A DNA stretch of 64,000 nt from Delphinus delphis (GCF_949987515.2 NC_082684.1:52356006-52420005); one strand, 5' to 3'; positions 48,977 to 62,276 are shown, counted from the first letter of the stretch. Numbers and translations: made by a program. The notes: generated from the sequence alone by a model not told the origin.

Positions 48977-51141
48977 TAATAACTATAATATTATATGATA
49001 TTATATTAATAATCAAAACATGTTTTTAGAGTGTGTGATTAAAATGCAAGGAATCCCATTTCTATGATGAATTTTGCAATAAACATGGTTTGTTTTGCTA
49101 AAACTTTAATGTGCATACACTTCTCGAAAATTAAGATTAGATATTCCTTTTATTGTAACTCACTTAAGTTAAACTTTTAAACAATTCATGACTATCTTCT
49201 TCTTGAAGAAAGACCTGCAATACTTTCAGTTCCAACTGTCCTAGAAAACCAGGGTTTCAGCACTATTGTTATTTGCTTTTTTAATCTGTAGGATAGTGGT
49301 AGGATAGGATACTAACCTTGTCAGTTTTCATTTATTTTTTAGAAAAAAATGAGTTGAATACTGGAATCTTAATGCACTCACTTTCATTAAAATTAGCTTA
49401 GAATAATTATATTTCTATAATCTTTAAGCTACACTTAACATTCTCCTTCAGATTTACTCATTATAAAATTAATCAGTAGAAAAAATGTGGTATGGGTAAA
49501 TTAAACTCTTTGTAATAATGAATCTCACAAAGTAGACAGTACTAAGGCATTAATTCATATCTCTTAACTGCCTTAAAGAATATAGTAGTATCACATAGGA
49601 GGGAAATTACCCTGGGATTAAAATAGCCAAAAGAAACAAAACTTTCTGAGTACGTTTCCTATCACTGTAAATACACTAAAGACAAAATAAGGACCCAAAT
49701 ATTTAGTCTTCTCCATCCCTAAATTCACCTGGGTATTCTCATCCCTTCCTAACTTCTAAATAGTTATCTAAGAGAATCTTGCCTGAATTCAGGGAACTGG
49801 TCCACACCATAGTGTCTGAACGTCACTGTCTTTCTTCCCACTCTTGTTGGTTAACATGAAATCTATGGTTTCTGCTAATATTAAAGCTATATTATATGTG
49901 AGACAGCTGCTGTGGACATACAAGCTGAGGAGGTTGATCCCCAGGATCATAGACACAGACCAAGGGCACAAGTGTTCAATGGCAAGGTCTTGAAAGAGCA
50001 GTGGTAATAGCACCCTGCCTGCCACTGTGCTTCTGACCGACATTGTAACCAGTCAGACTGACAACACTACCAAAGAGCCATCCTGGGTACTAGTCATTCT
50101 GTGCTATCGTAGATAAGTACTTTAGCTCATCCTGTAAGTATTTTAGGTTGTCTATGCATTACTACTGTGAAATTCTTGCTGTGGCTCACAAGTATGGACT
50201 TATCGATTAAAGTGAGCAAATAGTCAGTGATAGACACTAATAATGTTGTATCTAAATTACTTCCCTTTTTTTCTCTTGATTCAGTCTTTAGTTTCAAAAA
50301 AGCAATTTAAAGAGATGCTTTACTTTTTGCAGATTATATTCTAATTCAGTAAAAGTTTCCATGTAACCTAAAATTTGTGTCTATCAAACAAAAATATTAC
50401 ATCTTACAGTTTGTACTCTTTTAAATTTGTACTTTTATATTTTAAAATACAAGTAAAATTTCTGAGTGATTGTATTGAGTGATAGAATTGAAGTAAGCTT
50501 GGTTTATTTGTCTTGAAAAACACTGTACTACCACTTTTTTAAATCCAAAACTACTGATTAACTTTAGCAAATTGTAGAACTACAGGAGTTGGATATATAA
50601 ACTGTATCAGTATGAAGATGGAGTAATTTCAAATCATTACAAATATGCTCTAGAAATGAACACAGGTAACTGAATCTGTGCATGTCAGGGATTGAATATA
50701 CTTTTAACCAGGCATTCTCCATATTAACTTTCACGTTACATACAATGTTTCTATCCAGTACTAATGGGTAACGAATGAAAGTAAGTACAAAATAAAATAC
50801 AAAGCAATAATAGATAATAAAATTAAGTTTTAAGAATTTCAAAAGCTGATTTGATATTACATATGGTACAAACTGCAGCAGTTGTCTTTATAATTTGAAT
50901 AAAAATTTATTTTTCAAGGAGGAATAATTTCTTATGTATGATGTTTAGAATTTCCAGTGCATAGGCCATAATAAAAACCAGAGTGGGTAATAGTTGATTT
51001 AAGTATTTTCAAATTTTCCACAGATGAGGAACCACCTTTTCAACTGCACTAAGATACATTAATTTGACTGCCTTGTCCTTGGCACAAAACTGAGTTTTAT
51101 AAAGTGAGAAAAAAATGCAATATTGTTATTGGCTATAAAAC
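48977..51141. other. Unassigned sequence
   Basis: About 2.2 kb, AT-rich. A minus-strand frame of 84 codons at 49789-50043 (MSVRSTVAGRVLLPLL...) has no family I recognise. No splice or promoter evidence around it. Confidence 0.42.
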
Positions 51142-51150
51142 AAGAAAACT

Positions 51151-51371
51151 GGGCTTCCCTGGTGACACAGTGGTTGAGAGTCCGCCTGCCGATGCAGGGG
51201 ACACAGGTTCGTGCCCCGGTCCGGGAAGATCCCACATGCCGCAGAGCAGCTAGGCCTGTGAGCCATGGCCGCTGAGCCTGCGCGTCTGGAACCCGTGCTC
51301 CGCAACGGGAGAGGCCACAACAGTGAGAGGCCCACGTACCACAAAAAAAAATAATAATAATAAATAAAAAT
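51151..51371 (+). mobile_element. CHR-type tRNA-derived SINE
   Basis: Opens GGGCTTCCCTGGTGACACAG, B box GGTTCGTGCCCCGG, ends CAACAGTGAGAGGCCCACGT with an (AAT)n-type tail. Flanked by AAGAAAACT at 51142-51150 and 51372-51380. Confidence 0.92.
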
Positions 51372-51380
51372 AAGAAAACT

Positions 51381-52106
51381 TTTGAAAACAGCAGAAATGC
51401 CAACAAAATTGTAAATGCTTTTATATTGAAACTCAACAACAGCAAATATTACCACCAATGGTTCTTTGAATTCTGAAGCTCCATATATTGCATTTTGCAG
51501 CCAATTTGCAGTAATATAACTGGGAATATTGGACAATTGAATTATCCATGCATGAGTACCTCATTTGGTTTTGCTGGTGGTAGACTTCAGGAGAGTGTCC
51601 AAGTGATGGGCCATGGGGGATGAAATCCAGCCTACCCTATGCTTGCTAAGCTGCAAACTCAGACATATGAACGCATCTGCCCAGAGAAAATGGCACATTG
51701 TACTAATTAGCATAAAGACATCTATTATCTTAAGGTGCAACCCATGGGGCTGCATTTATCCAGAGGGTGTACCATTTCTGCTTTGTACAAACATTCCCTT
51801 TAGACTACTGAAATATCTGTAACTAAGAGACTATTTTAACCTCTAATTTTCTCCAGATCAATTTCTTAGATAGAAATTCACCCAGTATTTTATTAAAAAT
51901 CCTTTCAACTTTTTGTTTCCTATGTAAATCATATAATAAAGAATCAAATAATTCATGCCTCTTGTCCATCCCTCCAATTATGGAGAACCAGTTTTAAATC
52001 ACTATTTTTTGACACTTCTAATGAATAACTTCATATCAATAATATTTCTTTATATTTTCACATTTCCCATTACTCACTGCATGCTAGAGGAGAATGTACT
52101 TTCTAA
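51381..52106. other. Unassigned sequence
   Basis: No gene or repeat recognised. Overlapping short frames near 51561-51822 on both strands lack support. Confidence 0.42.
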
Positions 52107-52120
52107 CACATTAATATTTT

Positions 52121-52466
52121 CTAATAAATTTATTTATTTATTTTTGGCTGTGTTGTGTCTTCATTGCTGTGCTCAGGCGTTCTCTAGTTGCAGCGAGCAG
52201 AGGCTACTCTTCGTTGCGGTGAGCTGGCTTCTCAGTGCGGTGGCTTCTCTTGTTGCAGAGCACAGGTTCTAGGTATGTGGGCTTCAGTAGTTGCAGCATG
52301 CGGGCTCAGTAGTTGTGGCTCGTGGGCTCTAGAGCACAGGCTCAGTAGTTGTAGCTCACAGACTTAGTTGCTCTGTGACATGTGGGATCTTCCTGGACCA
52401 GGGATTAAACCCATGTCCCCTGCATTGGCAGGCGGATTCTTAACCACTGTGCCACCAGGGAAGCCC
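52121..52466 (-). mobile_element. Long CHR-2/Bov-tA-like SINE
   Basis: Reverse orientation: tail TTTATTTATTTATTTTTGGC, then the long right region (TTGCAGCGAGCAGAGGCTAC, GTAGTTGTGGCTCGTGGGCT) and the tRNA-like head ending CCACTGTGCCACCAGGGAAG. Flanks CACATTAATATTTT (52107-52120) and CACATTGATATTTT (52467-52480) are a 14 bp duplication with one mismatch. Confidence 0.92.
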
Positions 52467-52480
52467 CACATTGATATTTT

Positions 52481-53003
52481 GATTGTTATCTTTGTACAGT
52501 TCTTCTTCGCCTTCTCTGACCTTCTTCCTACTGAGAGACATCTATCTGGCTTAGAGAACATAAAGATTTGTTACAGAAAAAAAAAAGAAAAAAAGAAAGA
52601 ATAAGGTAATAATTACCTTCTTATCTGCTAAATAGGATTATCCAAAAAGACTGCCATCTTAAGATCCATGCAATTGTCTTTTAAAAAAACTTCTAAATTG
52701 ATTTCACCTCTTCGTTGTCCTACCCTTGCATTCTTTCTTTATCATGTCAATATAGAGTTCTCCAAATGTATAGAAAAAAATATGCCTGCTTCTAATAATG
52801 GCTCAACAATAAAGGTGAAGGCAGGAAGGAGAGAATGGCATACAGGAAATCTCTCTATTGGATTCTGGGAGTTAAAGGGAGGGGAAATAGTGAGAGAGGG
52901 ATAGGAAAGCAAGGCTGTCAGACAACTATGCTTCCCGGAAAGGAATTACATTAGAAATGTAGTGGAGACAATTAGCACAGAATGGAATTTTAGCCTTGGC
53001 TCC
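52481..53003. other. Unassigned sequence
   Basis: An A-rich, interrupted stretch (AAAAAAAAAAGAAAAAAAGA) lies at about 52577-52602. No body of a SINE or LINE is seen beside it. No gene recognised. Confidence 0.42.
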
Positions 53004-53464
53004 TGTAGTAGGAAGAATGGTCTCCCAAATATGTCCACATCCTCATCCCTGGAACCTGTGATGATGTTACCTTACTTTGCCAATGTGACTAAATTAAAGA
53101 TTTTGAGATGGGGAAATTATCCTGGATTACCTTTGTGGACCCAGTATAGTTACAAGGGTCCTTACAATTAGAGGGAGAAAAAAGAGAGCAAGAGATGTGA
53201 AAATGTTATTCTGTTGGTTTTGAAGATGGAGGAAGAAGCCAAGAGCTAAGTAATGCAGGTGGCCTCAAGCATGCAGCAAAGGTAACAAAACAGATTTTCC
53301 TGAGAATCTCCAAAAGAAATGAAAACCTGCTGACACCCTGATTTTAGTAAAGTGAAACCTATTTCAGACATCTGACTTCTAGAATTATAAGATAATAACC
53401 TCATGTTGTTTTAAACCACTAAGTGCCTGGTAATTTGTTACAGTAGCAATAGGGTACCAATATA
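53004..53464 (+). mobile_element. MLT1-type MaLR solo LTR
   Basis: TGTAGTAGGAAGAATGGTCT opens a 461-base LTR with the MLT1 order: CCACATCCTCATCCCTGGAA, TTACCTTACTTTGCCAATGT, TTTTGAGATGGGGAAATTAT, and a 3' end AAACCACTAAGTGCCTGGTA to AATAGGGTACCAATATA. Flanking GCTCC and GTTCC are candidate 5 bp target duplications with one mismatch. Confidence 0.8.
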
Positions 53465-55139
53465 GTTCCCCTCAGAACTCAGGTAATGACTGCAGGGCCA
53501 CCCTCCCACCATATTATTTTAACACTGCACCATCTTATTCAGGCAGAGTCTAAAATTAGACTTTGCAAGCCCCCTGCATTTTAACTGTGGAATGGATGCT
53601 AAATAGATAAGTAATGGATTGGCAATGAGGACTCCCAGATGAGATATTCCACATCAGAGCCTGGGCATGGTGTGCCAGATTAGCAGAAAGGATACACAAT
53701 GTGGCTGCAGCTCACAGTTTTCAGCCAGAGGGACCCAGAGTGAGGCCATATCAATCAGGAAGAGGTATCAGGCTCTGAACAAGCTGAGAGAGAAAAAGCA
53801 GACTCTGCATTTAATCAGCCATAGAATCAGAACAGCAATCAGAAACTAGGTGGGAGGCCCAGGAGTGAAAAAAGAATAGTTTAAGACATAAAGGTTTTTT
53901 TTCTTCTGTACATATGAGTTGTGATGCAGATGTGTTTATGACAAAAGTACAGCTACTTAAATTAAACTCCATCTCTCTCTATTCCTACCTCCCCTAACAG
54001 TTATATTGGCATCCATATTCTTTCTTCCAATTACCTCTGCTTCTTCAAACAACTTCAAACATTTCTTGCTCTATAAACTGCAGACATTATCTTTTGACTC
54101 TCTACATTATTAGATGAGAACCTTAGCATCTTCCTCATTCCTTTCACTTCTCCTCACATCCTTTCATCTTCTAAATTCTTTACTTTCATATCTTCTTCTA
54201 GTAAACATAGTTTTCTGAAATTGATTCTAGAAACTTTAATAACATTATTCAGATAACTTAGATGACATAAATAAGATTTTTTTAATGCAGTGCCAAGTTA
54301 AAATATAATCCTATTGCATCTTAATGTGACCCTAATTCTGAACTCTCAGATTATCCAACAGATAATGTACATAGCATCAAGTTCAAGTGAATGTCCATTT
54401 TCACCATCTATCAATTGCCTTCATCCTAAATTGAGGCTTTTCAAAATTCTCATTCTGCTATTTCTTTTCAAAGGCTGCTGTTTATATATGGTTTTATAAT
54501 ACCTCTTCATTTTCTTCTAGGTTGGATCTAACATTTATTTTCATATCTTCTTTCTTGGTTTATTGTCTTGTTTTGTTGGAAATAAATTTTCCACTGAATT
54601 CCTTAGTAAAACAACATTCAACATAAATGTAATGAATATCACATGACTGATAATGCCTTTATTCATTTGGAACAGAATTCTAGGTAGAAAATAATTTTCT
54701 TACTAAAAGCTAAATGCGTCAATCCATTGTTTTCTAATGTCCAATGCTACTGATGAAATATCTGATACTATTCTTACTCCAGTTCACTTGTATTTAAATT
54801 TTTGATTTGTTACTGTTTTAGTTTACTTAGTTTTAGTACTTTTAATGTCCTCAAAGAAGCTTTTAGGTGTTCCCTTTAACTTTTTGTTGTTGTTTTAATT
54901 TTGCATAATGTACATTCATTGCACACAAGTCTCTAAGCTGACTCTTTTAATTTGAAGATTGTTTTCCTTCCGATCCAGAAATTTCTCTTTCTGTAATCTC
55001 TTCGACAATATTACCTCCTCAAGTTTTTCTGTCCTTTCTAGAATTTCGATTAATCTGCTTTTTTAAATCCTAGATTGATTCCTTATATCTCTTTCCTCTC
55101 TTCTGTTTCATCTATTTTTTCCTACTCAGCTTAGGTTTC
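53465..55139. other. Unassigned sequence
   Basis: About 1.7 kb, pyrimidine-rich in places (53970-54200). No gene or clear repeat. Text near 54960-55070 faintly recalls old antisense L1 but cannot be placed. Confidence 0.4.
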
Positions 55140-55735
55140 CTCAACTTCATGTTCCAATTTTCTCTTGATTTAATACCTTATTTATAAAGTATATCACAAA
55201 TAAGAATAGTTTATAAATCATAAGTGTATAGCTTAATGAATCTTCACAAAAATACCTGTGCAACTATCATGCTGGTGAATAAATAGAATATATCTCCCAA
55301 CTCAGTAGTCCTGGCCGTGTCTCCTATCAATCACTAGCCTTTCATATGTAAATAGTATTATGATGTGTTTTTGAATTTCTGAATTTTATTTAATTTTTTA
55401 TACAGCAGGTTCTTATTAGTTATCCATTTTATACATATTCGTGTATATATGTCAATCCCAATCTCCCAATTCATCCCACCACCACCCCTCCCCCACCACC
55501 TTCCCCCCTTGGTGTCCATAATTGTAAACAGTATTATGATTTTTAACAGCAAATATTACCTAGATCTGGTACAGAAATTAATAAATTTGAGTATTATAAA
55601 TGTATTCTTTTCTGTCTGGTTTATTTCACTCAACATAATTTTTGTGAAATTTACCCATTTTATTACATATAGCTGTAGTTTATTGTATTGTAAAATTGTA
55701 ATTTTCTGATAATAAACTACTTTGCTTAATTCTGT
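55140..55735 (-). mobile_element. Old antisense L1 3' UTR, split by an insertion
   Basis: TACCTGTGCAACTATCATGC, then AATAGAATATATCTCCCAAC before the insertion, and TTTTCTGTCTGGTTTATTTC with CACTCAACATAATTTTTGTG after it, match the reversed 3' UTR of an old L1. The younger L1 piece at 55365-55523 interrupts it. Confidence 0.65.
55365..55523 (-). mobile_element. Hyper-truncated L1 insertion (159 bp)
   Basis: In reverse this carries the last bases of an L1 3' UTR: TACAGCAGGTTCTTATTAGT, CATTTTATACATATTCGTGT and CAATCCCAATCTCCCAATTC. It ends in the C-rich CCACCACCCCTCCCCCACCA. Flanks GTAAATAGTATTATGAT (55348-55364) and GTAAACAGTATTATGAT (55524-55540) are a 17 bp duplication with one mismatch. Confidence 0.85.
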
Positions 55736-56977
55736 GATCAGCATGTGCATGTGAAGAAAGTACCTAAGGCCAAGGAAAGAGTCATCCCAAAAGCACTGAG
55801 GGAATATTTGCAAACAGGCTCTGAATAGTGCCTGTCCCTTCTGTACACTGCCAAGCATGTGACAGGCACTTCATACATATCTACTGAAAGAGTCACAAAT
55901 TTTATATCAACAATATTGGAAAGTTAAAATGAGTTACTTTTAGAAAACATTAAATAAGAGCAAATATAATTCAAAAGAAATAGGTTACTGTGAAGATAAA
56001 TAACCATCAATGAAATCACATTTGTAGACAGAAATAAAAATTCTCTTAACCCAAAAAACATCTGCTAGAATATGGGAAATAAGAACTTCCTTAATCAACT
56101 TGTAGAAAGTAAATTGGAACCTCTACTTTGAAGAATAAATTGACATCATCTAATAGGCTTGAAATAGCCAAGGACTGAGCGATACTGATCTTAAGTATAA
56201 ATCTTAGAGGAACTCTGGGTCTTCTAACATGTGTCATCATCAGGAAACAAATCCAACTTAGGTCAATGCAGAATTGTTTCTAATAGAGCAAAATGAGAAC
56301 AATTCAAAGGTCTACTTTAGGTAAATAGATTAAAACTTATGATGTAATCAAATAATAAAATAATATAGAGAAGCTAGGTTTATATGTACCCACTTGGATA
56401 ATTCTTGAATATATTCTGTTAAATGAAAAATATGAAAGAAGGATGTTTCACCCAATTCTTTGTACAATGCATTTGAGTAAATTAAATAAACATATACAAC
56501 ACTATATATTGGCATGGATTCATTTATATGAAGTAAAATTTATAAAAAGGACAGAAAAATAAATAGCAAATATATGATATTTGAGATATGATATGATCTT
56601 CTACAGAAAAAGGAAAGTGAATGCCTTGGGGAGGATGGCAAGTAAAAATTAAGTCTTCAACTTTATCAATAATGTTTTATTTCTATCACATAAAAACAAT
56701 CAAAGAAATACTTATAAGGAAAACTGGCAAACTCTTACTGTTTGTTAATGATGTTTGTATACATAGATATTTGTTGTTTCATATTTATTTATTTTTCTGA
56801 ATTTAATCTATTATCCTAAATTTTATTACTTAAAATTAAAAAAATAAAAATATATAATGTTCAAATGTCCTGTATGTTTTTATTTATCATCTATATTTTT
56901 AATAATCTTAACCATATAGAACCAACCTTAATATGCAAAAACAAGACATCTGTTTGAAGTACAGTACAGTCATGCAA
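55736..56977. other. Unassigned sequence
   Basis: AT-rich, no family or gene recognised. Confidence 0.42.
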
Positions 56978-56989
56978 AGGTAAATAGTT

Positions 56990-57205
56990 GGGGTTTTTTT
57001 TGGGTTTTTTTTGCGGTACGTGGGCCTCTCACTGTTGTGGCCTCTCCTGTTGCGGAGCACAGCCTCCGGACGCGCAGGCTCAACGGCCATGGCTCACAGG
57101 CCCAGCCTCTCCGCGGCATGTGGGATCTTCCCAGACCAGGGCACGAACCCATGTCCCCCTGCATTGGCAGGCGGACTGTCAACCACTGCGCCACCAGGGA
57201 AGCCC
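56990..57205 (-). mobile_element. CHR-type tRNA-derived SINE
   Basis: Reverse copy: short T/G tail (TTTTTTTTGGGTTTTTTTTG), CTCACTGTTGTGGCCTCTCC, then the head ACTGCGCCACCAGGGAAGCC. Flanked by AGGTAAATAGTT at 56978-56989 and 57206-57217. Confidence 0.93.
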
Positions 57206-57217
57206 AGGTAAATAGTT

Positions 57218-58794
57218 TTTAAATGATATTATAAGGAATCACTTAACAGCACTGAAACGTTTCCACAGTATATCGTATAGCTGGTCACCCCTCCAAAACT
57301 TAACTAGCAGCAAGAGCACTGAAAATTTTAATTTACTCTTGTTGATGTTGACAGTTACTATGAAAAAGAGATGTGTGTGGGAAGTAGGCGTTAGAAGGTA
57401 GGTGTTGGAAGATTGAATCAAAAGGAAGTTATATAGTTATTTTCCACATATTTCCAGAAATGGAAAATCTGTCCTTGAGTTTGTAATGACTGTGTTCTTT
57501 CCCTGCCTGGAAAGATTATACTTTTTTTTTTCTAAAGCTCTTGATAGACTTTCCAGTTCTACTGTGAAAGATTAGAGGAATAGGATTTTTACAAAGGAGG
57601 TGAGTACCCTGAAGAGAGACTAGGATGAAGGGGAGTCCGGTTTAGGATTGTTCTAACACATTGTTCCATTGTGAAGATAGAAGAGCTTATCTTTGGCCAG
57701 AGAAGCATCAAGGTTAGTGGGGAATATCATAAATTGTCACTCAAGACTCAAGGTTCTCTGTCTGGAGGATCCAGGCAGATGTACCAGGGCAGGTGATACA
57801 CATATAAAGGTGGTTTGACGCTGTCAGTGATTTAAAACCTAGACTGCAGATTACCTGGTTATCACATGAATTTCTTCAATTTCCAGATTGTTATTTGAGA
57901 CTCCACATGTCACTCATCATGCTTCATAGGAAAGGTCTACTAATTAAACCTCAGGATACTTTTAAATTCTGGGAAACCACTGTGCACTGCTCCATGAATT
58001 ATTTTTGGAGGCAGAGAAACTGCCTGCTGCAAAACAAGTCCCTTCTTTGAAGAGTCATCTTTATACTCACTTGGAAATTTTTTGAACTAAATAAAATCAG
58101 GATTTTTAAAAAATCCTACCTTTCACATGCTGAAAATTTGCAAAAGTTATGCATTTTATACTTTAAGAATTCTCTTCTCTCCTGTTAGTCTGATGATCAA
58201 TTCAAATTCAGTATCTTAATTGAATTGTGGTTCTGCTACTGGAAATGTGATATGATTCAATACAGAAACTTCAAAATAGAAGATTATGTTGACTCCTATG
58301 GATACAGGTTTATCTAACATACCAGTGGAAAGAAAGCCTTATTCAAACCAAACATAATTTAGGGTACATGATAGGCTTTCAATATATAAAGAACTCTATG
58401 AAAAAGAAAACATTTGAACTGAATCAGAAAGGATGCTAGAGCATAGGCATAGGCATCACTGGAACAAAGGCAAGAAGGAAGAAAAGCATGTTTGTGAAAT
58501 CAACAGTTCCAATTATTCTGAACTCAAACAAGAATAAGTTCCTATTTCCTTGTGTATAACTGTGGGATTTTAAAGTCTTTCTAATAGTTCTAAAAATCTT
58601 TAGAATAGTACATTTAGTGGATTCATCTTAAGCATATATAGCCTTTCTAAACATATATTCATTTATTTGGAAAATAATCACTTTACGTTTGTCTAATTGA
58701 GTGCTCTTGCAATGTCTCATTAATGATTGTATTTGTGCAATGTTATTATTTATTTTATATGTGAGGAAATTGACATTAAAATATAGAGATGTAT
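57218..58794. other. Unassigned sequence
   Basis: About 1.6 kb, no repeat or gene recognised. Confidence 0.42.
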
Positions 58795-59025
58795 ATGTTA
58801 TTCTATATATTTCATTTGATTCTTATTGTTGTGTAGAATTCCATTGGAGAACTGTGCATCAATACTTTATTCTGTTGGCATAAGGATAGTTTCAAGTTTG
58901 GGGCAATTATGAACACCACTGATATCAACACTCTTATATTTGCATCCCAGTGTACAATATTACCTAAGAATGAGATCAATGGGCCTTAGGGTATTCATAT
59001 TTTTAACTTTATGAAAAAAAGGTAC
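58795..59025 (-). mobile_element. Old antisense L1M fragment
   Basis: GTGTAGAATTCCATTGGAGA, AAGTTTGGGGCAATTATGAA, CACCACTGATATCAACACTC and GATCAATGGGCCTTAGGGTA match the reversed ORF2 C-terminus/3' UTR of old L1. Confidence 0.7.
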
Positions 59026-60811
59026 AATTAAAAATGTTTAAAAGGAAAATAAAAGAAAGACTATCTTTATAATTTCAAAACTAAGCCAGTTTTGTCAGAA
59101 TATCAGTGTGTTGAAAATTTTAATAATAATTGAGAAAGTGACTTTCCTAAGTCACATGACTAACAACTGTCAAAGACACAACTTGGGACTTTTTATTCCA
59201 AGCCCAATAGTAGAATTGGGTCCAATTACCCTTTAATCAATAAGTTGAATGAAAACCACATCAGGATATAAGGAAAATGAAAAGTTACCTATTAATTCAG
59301 TGTGGTATTGAGCCAGCTACAATTCATTTGAATCAGTATTTTTAACCTAAATGCAGATGTACATTCTTTTGGAAAAACAGCATTTAACTATCAGATTAGT
59401 TTCTTTATCTTCATAATCATATTTCCTAGGTTGGTAAGCATATTTAGAACAACAAAATAATGAATCGTTATATTATAGAAAGCAATTCTCATTACTTATT
59501 GACCACTGGAGAAAAATAAAGCTACTAGAGGATTATAAAACCTGATTCATTTTTGATAATTTCTATTTGAAACCACTAAGCTTATAAAATTACAGGGTAA
59601 AAATAATATAAGGATATTTTACTTGTGACTGAATTACCAAATAATAGAATACCACAGAGAATAAAGCCACATTTTTGGTAGGTGAATCAATGAAATACAG
59701 ATTTTTTAAAAATCAGAGTACATCATTTCACTAATGCGATTCTTGGTTTTTCCAAGCAAGATTGAATTTAAGAAACTAGGAAAAACATTTCACTAGCTTT
59801 TATATTTAAAAGACATATTTTAGTCGTTACTTACTCTCTGTGTCCTTCTATCTTTGCAGAAGATGGGCTTTCTGGAGAGCTGGAAAGCTAACATCAGATA
59901 TATTGCTCAGGAAGGGCAAAGGCCTAACAATGCTTTCTCCCCTCATCCAGCCTTGTTGGTACCATTTGTTCAAGATTAAGAGGGCCTGATGTCTGTAAAC
60001 ATTTCTATAAAAGGAAAAGCAAGGAATTTAAGTTATTTGCAGAGCCTTGGATAAATATATTGGGACTAGAATCTAATTTTACTGGGGATAGATAATAGAT
60101 ATCTACAGTCCCTTCTTACCAAACTCTTACCCATTCAGACTGCTATTTTCTGTTTAAATTTTTAAGTGTTTAGTTTTAAATGTCTTAACTTTCTCCATTA
60201 AACAGAAATATTATAAATGCTTATGAAAAAAATCACAAAGCTTTTTGTTAGGGGGGAGATTTACACATGAATTTTAGTAGATTTAGGCATTTGACTAAAA
60301 TTCTGTTTTCTCAGCAATGTTCTGAATATTTCCAAATTCTCATTAATAGTTTTTCTTCAGTTATTGCTCCCAATTAACCTTTATAGCTTCTTTAATACAA
60401 AAACACTGCATTTTCTATCATTTGCATTTATATCTTGCTAATAACCTTCTCCATCTCCATCTTTTGATTTCACGTCTAATTATTTTGAGATTTCTATCAC
60501 CTAAGTGTTGTAAAACCACTGTTATCATAACTTCTTTTCATTAAAAAATTCAAATTTACCTTATCATTGTTCATTGCTCAACATCCTGCTATATGCTGTG
60601 ACCCTGAGTGGCTTTATAAACTTGTCTGTTATTTCCGAAGCCTTAGCCCATGATTCTCTAACTATATCCTGATAGCGCTAGATGAGTTTTGATTTAATCA
60701 AGCTGAAGAATTTTACGCCCATCAATATACACCCAGAATTTAAGTTTTTCCATTTAAATAGTCTATAAATACACATGTCAAAACAAAGCACTAGCATTCC
60801 CATGTTTGTAA
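59026..60811. other. Unassigned sequence
   Basis: Near 59145-59195 the text (TCCTAAGTCACATGACTAAC) weakly resembles a MIR core. TCTTTGCAGAAGATGGGC near 59854 looks like a splice-acceptor context, but no exon can be supported. Otherwise nothing recognised. Confidence 0.4.

Positions 60812-60845
<34 letters not shown>
60812..60845. repeat. (CA)n microsatellite
   Basis: About 34 bases of CA repeat, one TA interruption near each end. Confidence 0.93.
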
Positions 60846-60849
<4 letters not shown>

Positions 60850-60869
60850 AAAGTAAACATTTAAAGAAT

Positions 60870-61012
60870 AATAATAATCATATCTAGTTATTTTCCAGGA
60901 ATTATGCTAAGCTCTTTGAAGTAAAGAGGATTACTTTATTTAATCTTTACAAGACTCCATGCAGTAGGCATTATGATTTATCCCATTTTACAAATAAACT
61001 AACTCTTTACGT
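60870..61012 (+). mobile_element. MIR SINE fragment
   Basis: ATGCTAAGCTCTTTGAAGTA, TTTAATCTTTACAAGACTCC, GCAGTAGGCATTATGATTTA and TCCCATTTTACAAATAAACT match the MIR centre in order. Confidence 0.72.
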
Positions 61013-61210
61013 TATCTGTGTTCACCACCCCCACTCAGTTACTTCTCTAAATTTATCTCCTTCTACTTTCCTTTCTTCCTGCAGTCCATACTCCCCAGCT
61101 TTCCTCCATCACCCTAACCCAAGCACCAGCACGCAGTTCTGCAAACTATCTAACCATGCTCCCACCTCAAGGCCATTACACACTTATTCCATTACTTCAA
61201 AATTTAAACA
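61013..61210 (+). mobile_element. Possible L2-like fragment
   Basis: CTCCCACCTCAAGGCCATTA recalls the L2 'cctcagggcctttgcac' block. The rest is too diverged. Weak. Confidence 0.3.
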
Positions 61211-62257
61211 TCTGTAACAGAATCCACTTCACAACTGTTTTTATTGACTTAATATTCTTATCGTTCCAGAGTTTGAAAAAAGATATGCCACTGTCAACAT
61301 ACTGTTTTTGAAATACAATAAAGTAGATCTCAGGGATATCTCCCCACAAAAAGCAAGAGGGTCATTTACCATCAAAAAATCATGAGAAAGAAGAAATTCA
61401 AATTGAATACAGTCGACCCATTAAACAGAATTTTATCCCCTGACAATTATTGGGACTTGACCAATAAAAGCAAATTTAATTTTCCTATCTAGGAAATGGG
61501 TCACTTAGTGTTATTTTTTAATAAAAATGACAATAAAATTGGCGAAACCAATTACTGATCTACATATGATTTGGCTCTATGATAAAAATAGGATAATTTT
61601 ATAAGTGCACCAACAATGATAAATCAGAAAATCAATTGTATGCAATTTAATTTAATATATTACTATATCTACAATTTTAGAAATATCATCTACATAATTC
61701 CTACATTATTTTTACAGAAAAGTTAGAAATGAAGAAACCTCTTTGTCAAAATCATGGACGGGTTTCTTTGTGCAATATTTAACTGCTCTCTTCAAGGATA
61801 TTTGAAAAAAACAATTTGGGTTAACTGATGGCTACTTTAGAAACAGTTTCATGGTTTTCTGTTGATTTCTCTTCTCCTTTAGTGAATTTCTGCTGTGATC
61901 GCACAGGCACTAGAGTTTAATTTATTCGTTGTTATAATGACTGGTGCAGAACAAATATATTTTTTCCTTCTTGAGGCACTATCTTATAATGGTAGAGGAA
62001 AAACGTTTACATGCTGTTAAAATGTATAAACTTATCCGTACTTCCCCTAAAGGTCTGTTCATTTGATCGTAGATAAAATTATTTTATTGTGAAAACATCT
62101 CATATTTATTTCTAATGCTGGTTAAATAATTCAAAATCAACTAAGTAAATTTCAATCAGAAGTATATTTAAAATATATTAAGAATATATGTTGATATTTT
62201 TAATAAAATAACCCAATCATTTCTATGACACTTTTTTTCTTTGTGATAACTAAGATT
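61211..62257. other. Unassigned sequence
   Basis: AT-rich, nothing recognised. Confidence 0.42.
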
Positions 62258-62276
62258 AATAAATACTGAATTGGAG

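Noticed and set aside
49789..50043. 84-codon minus-strand frame
   Set aside because: No recognised family and no splice or promoter support. A protein search could revive it if a mammalian gene matched.
51059..51536. Minus-strand frames of 128 and 136 codons
   Set aside because: Their shared parts are CHR SINE read in reverse, extended into flanking AT-rich DNA.
59820..60010. Possible exon after TCTTTGCAG
   Set aside because: A single acceptor-like context is expected often by chance. No partner exon or conserved frame is visible.
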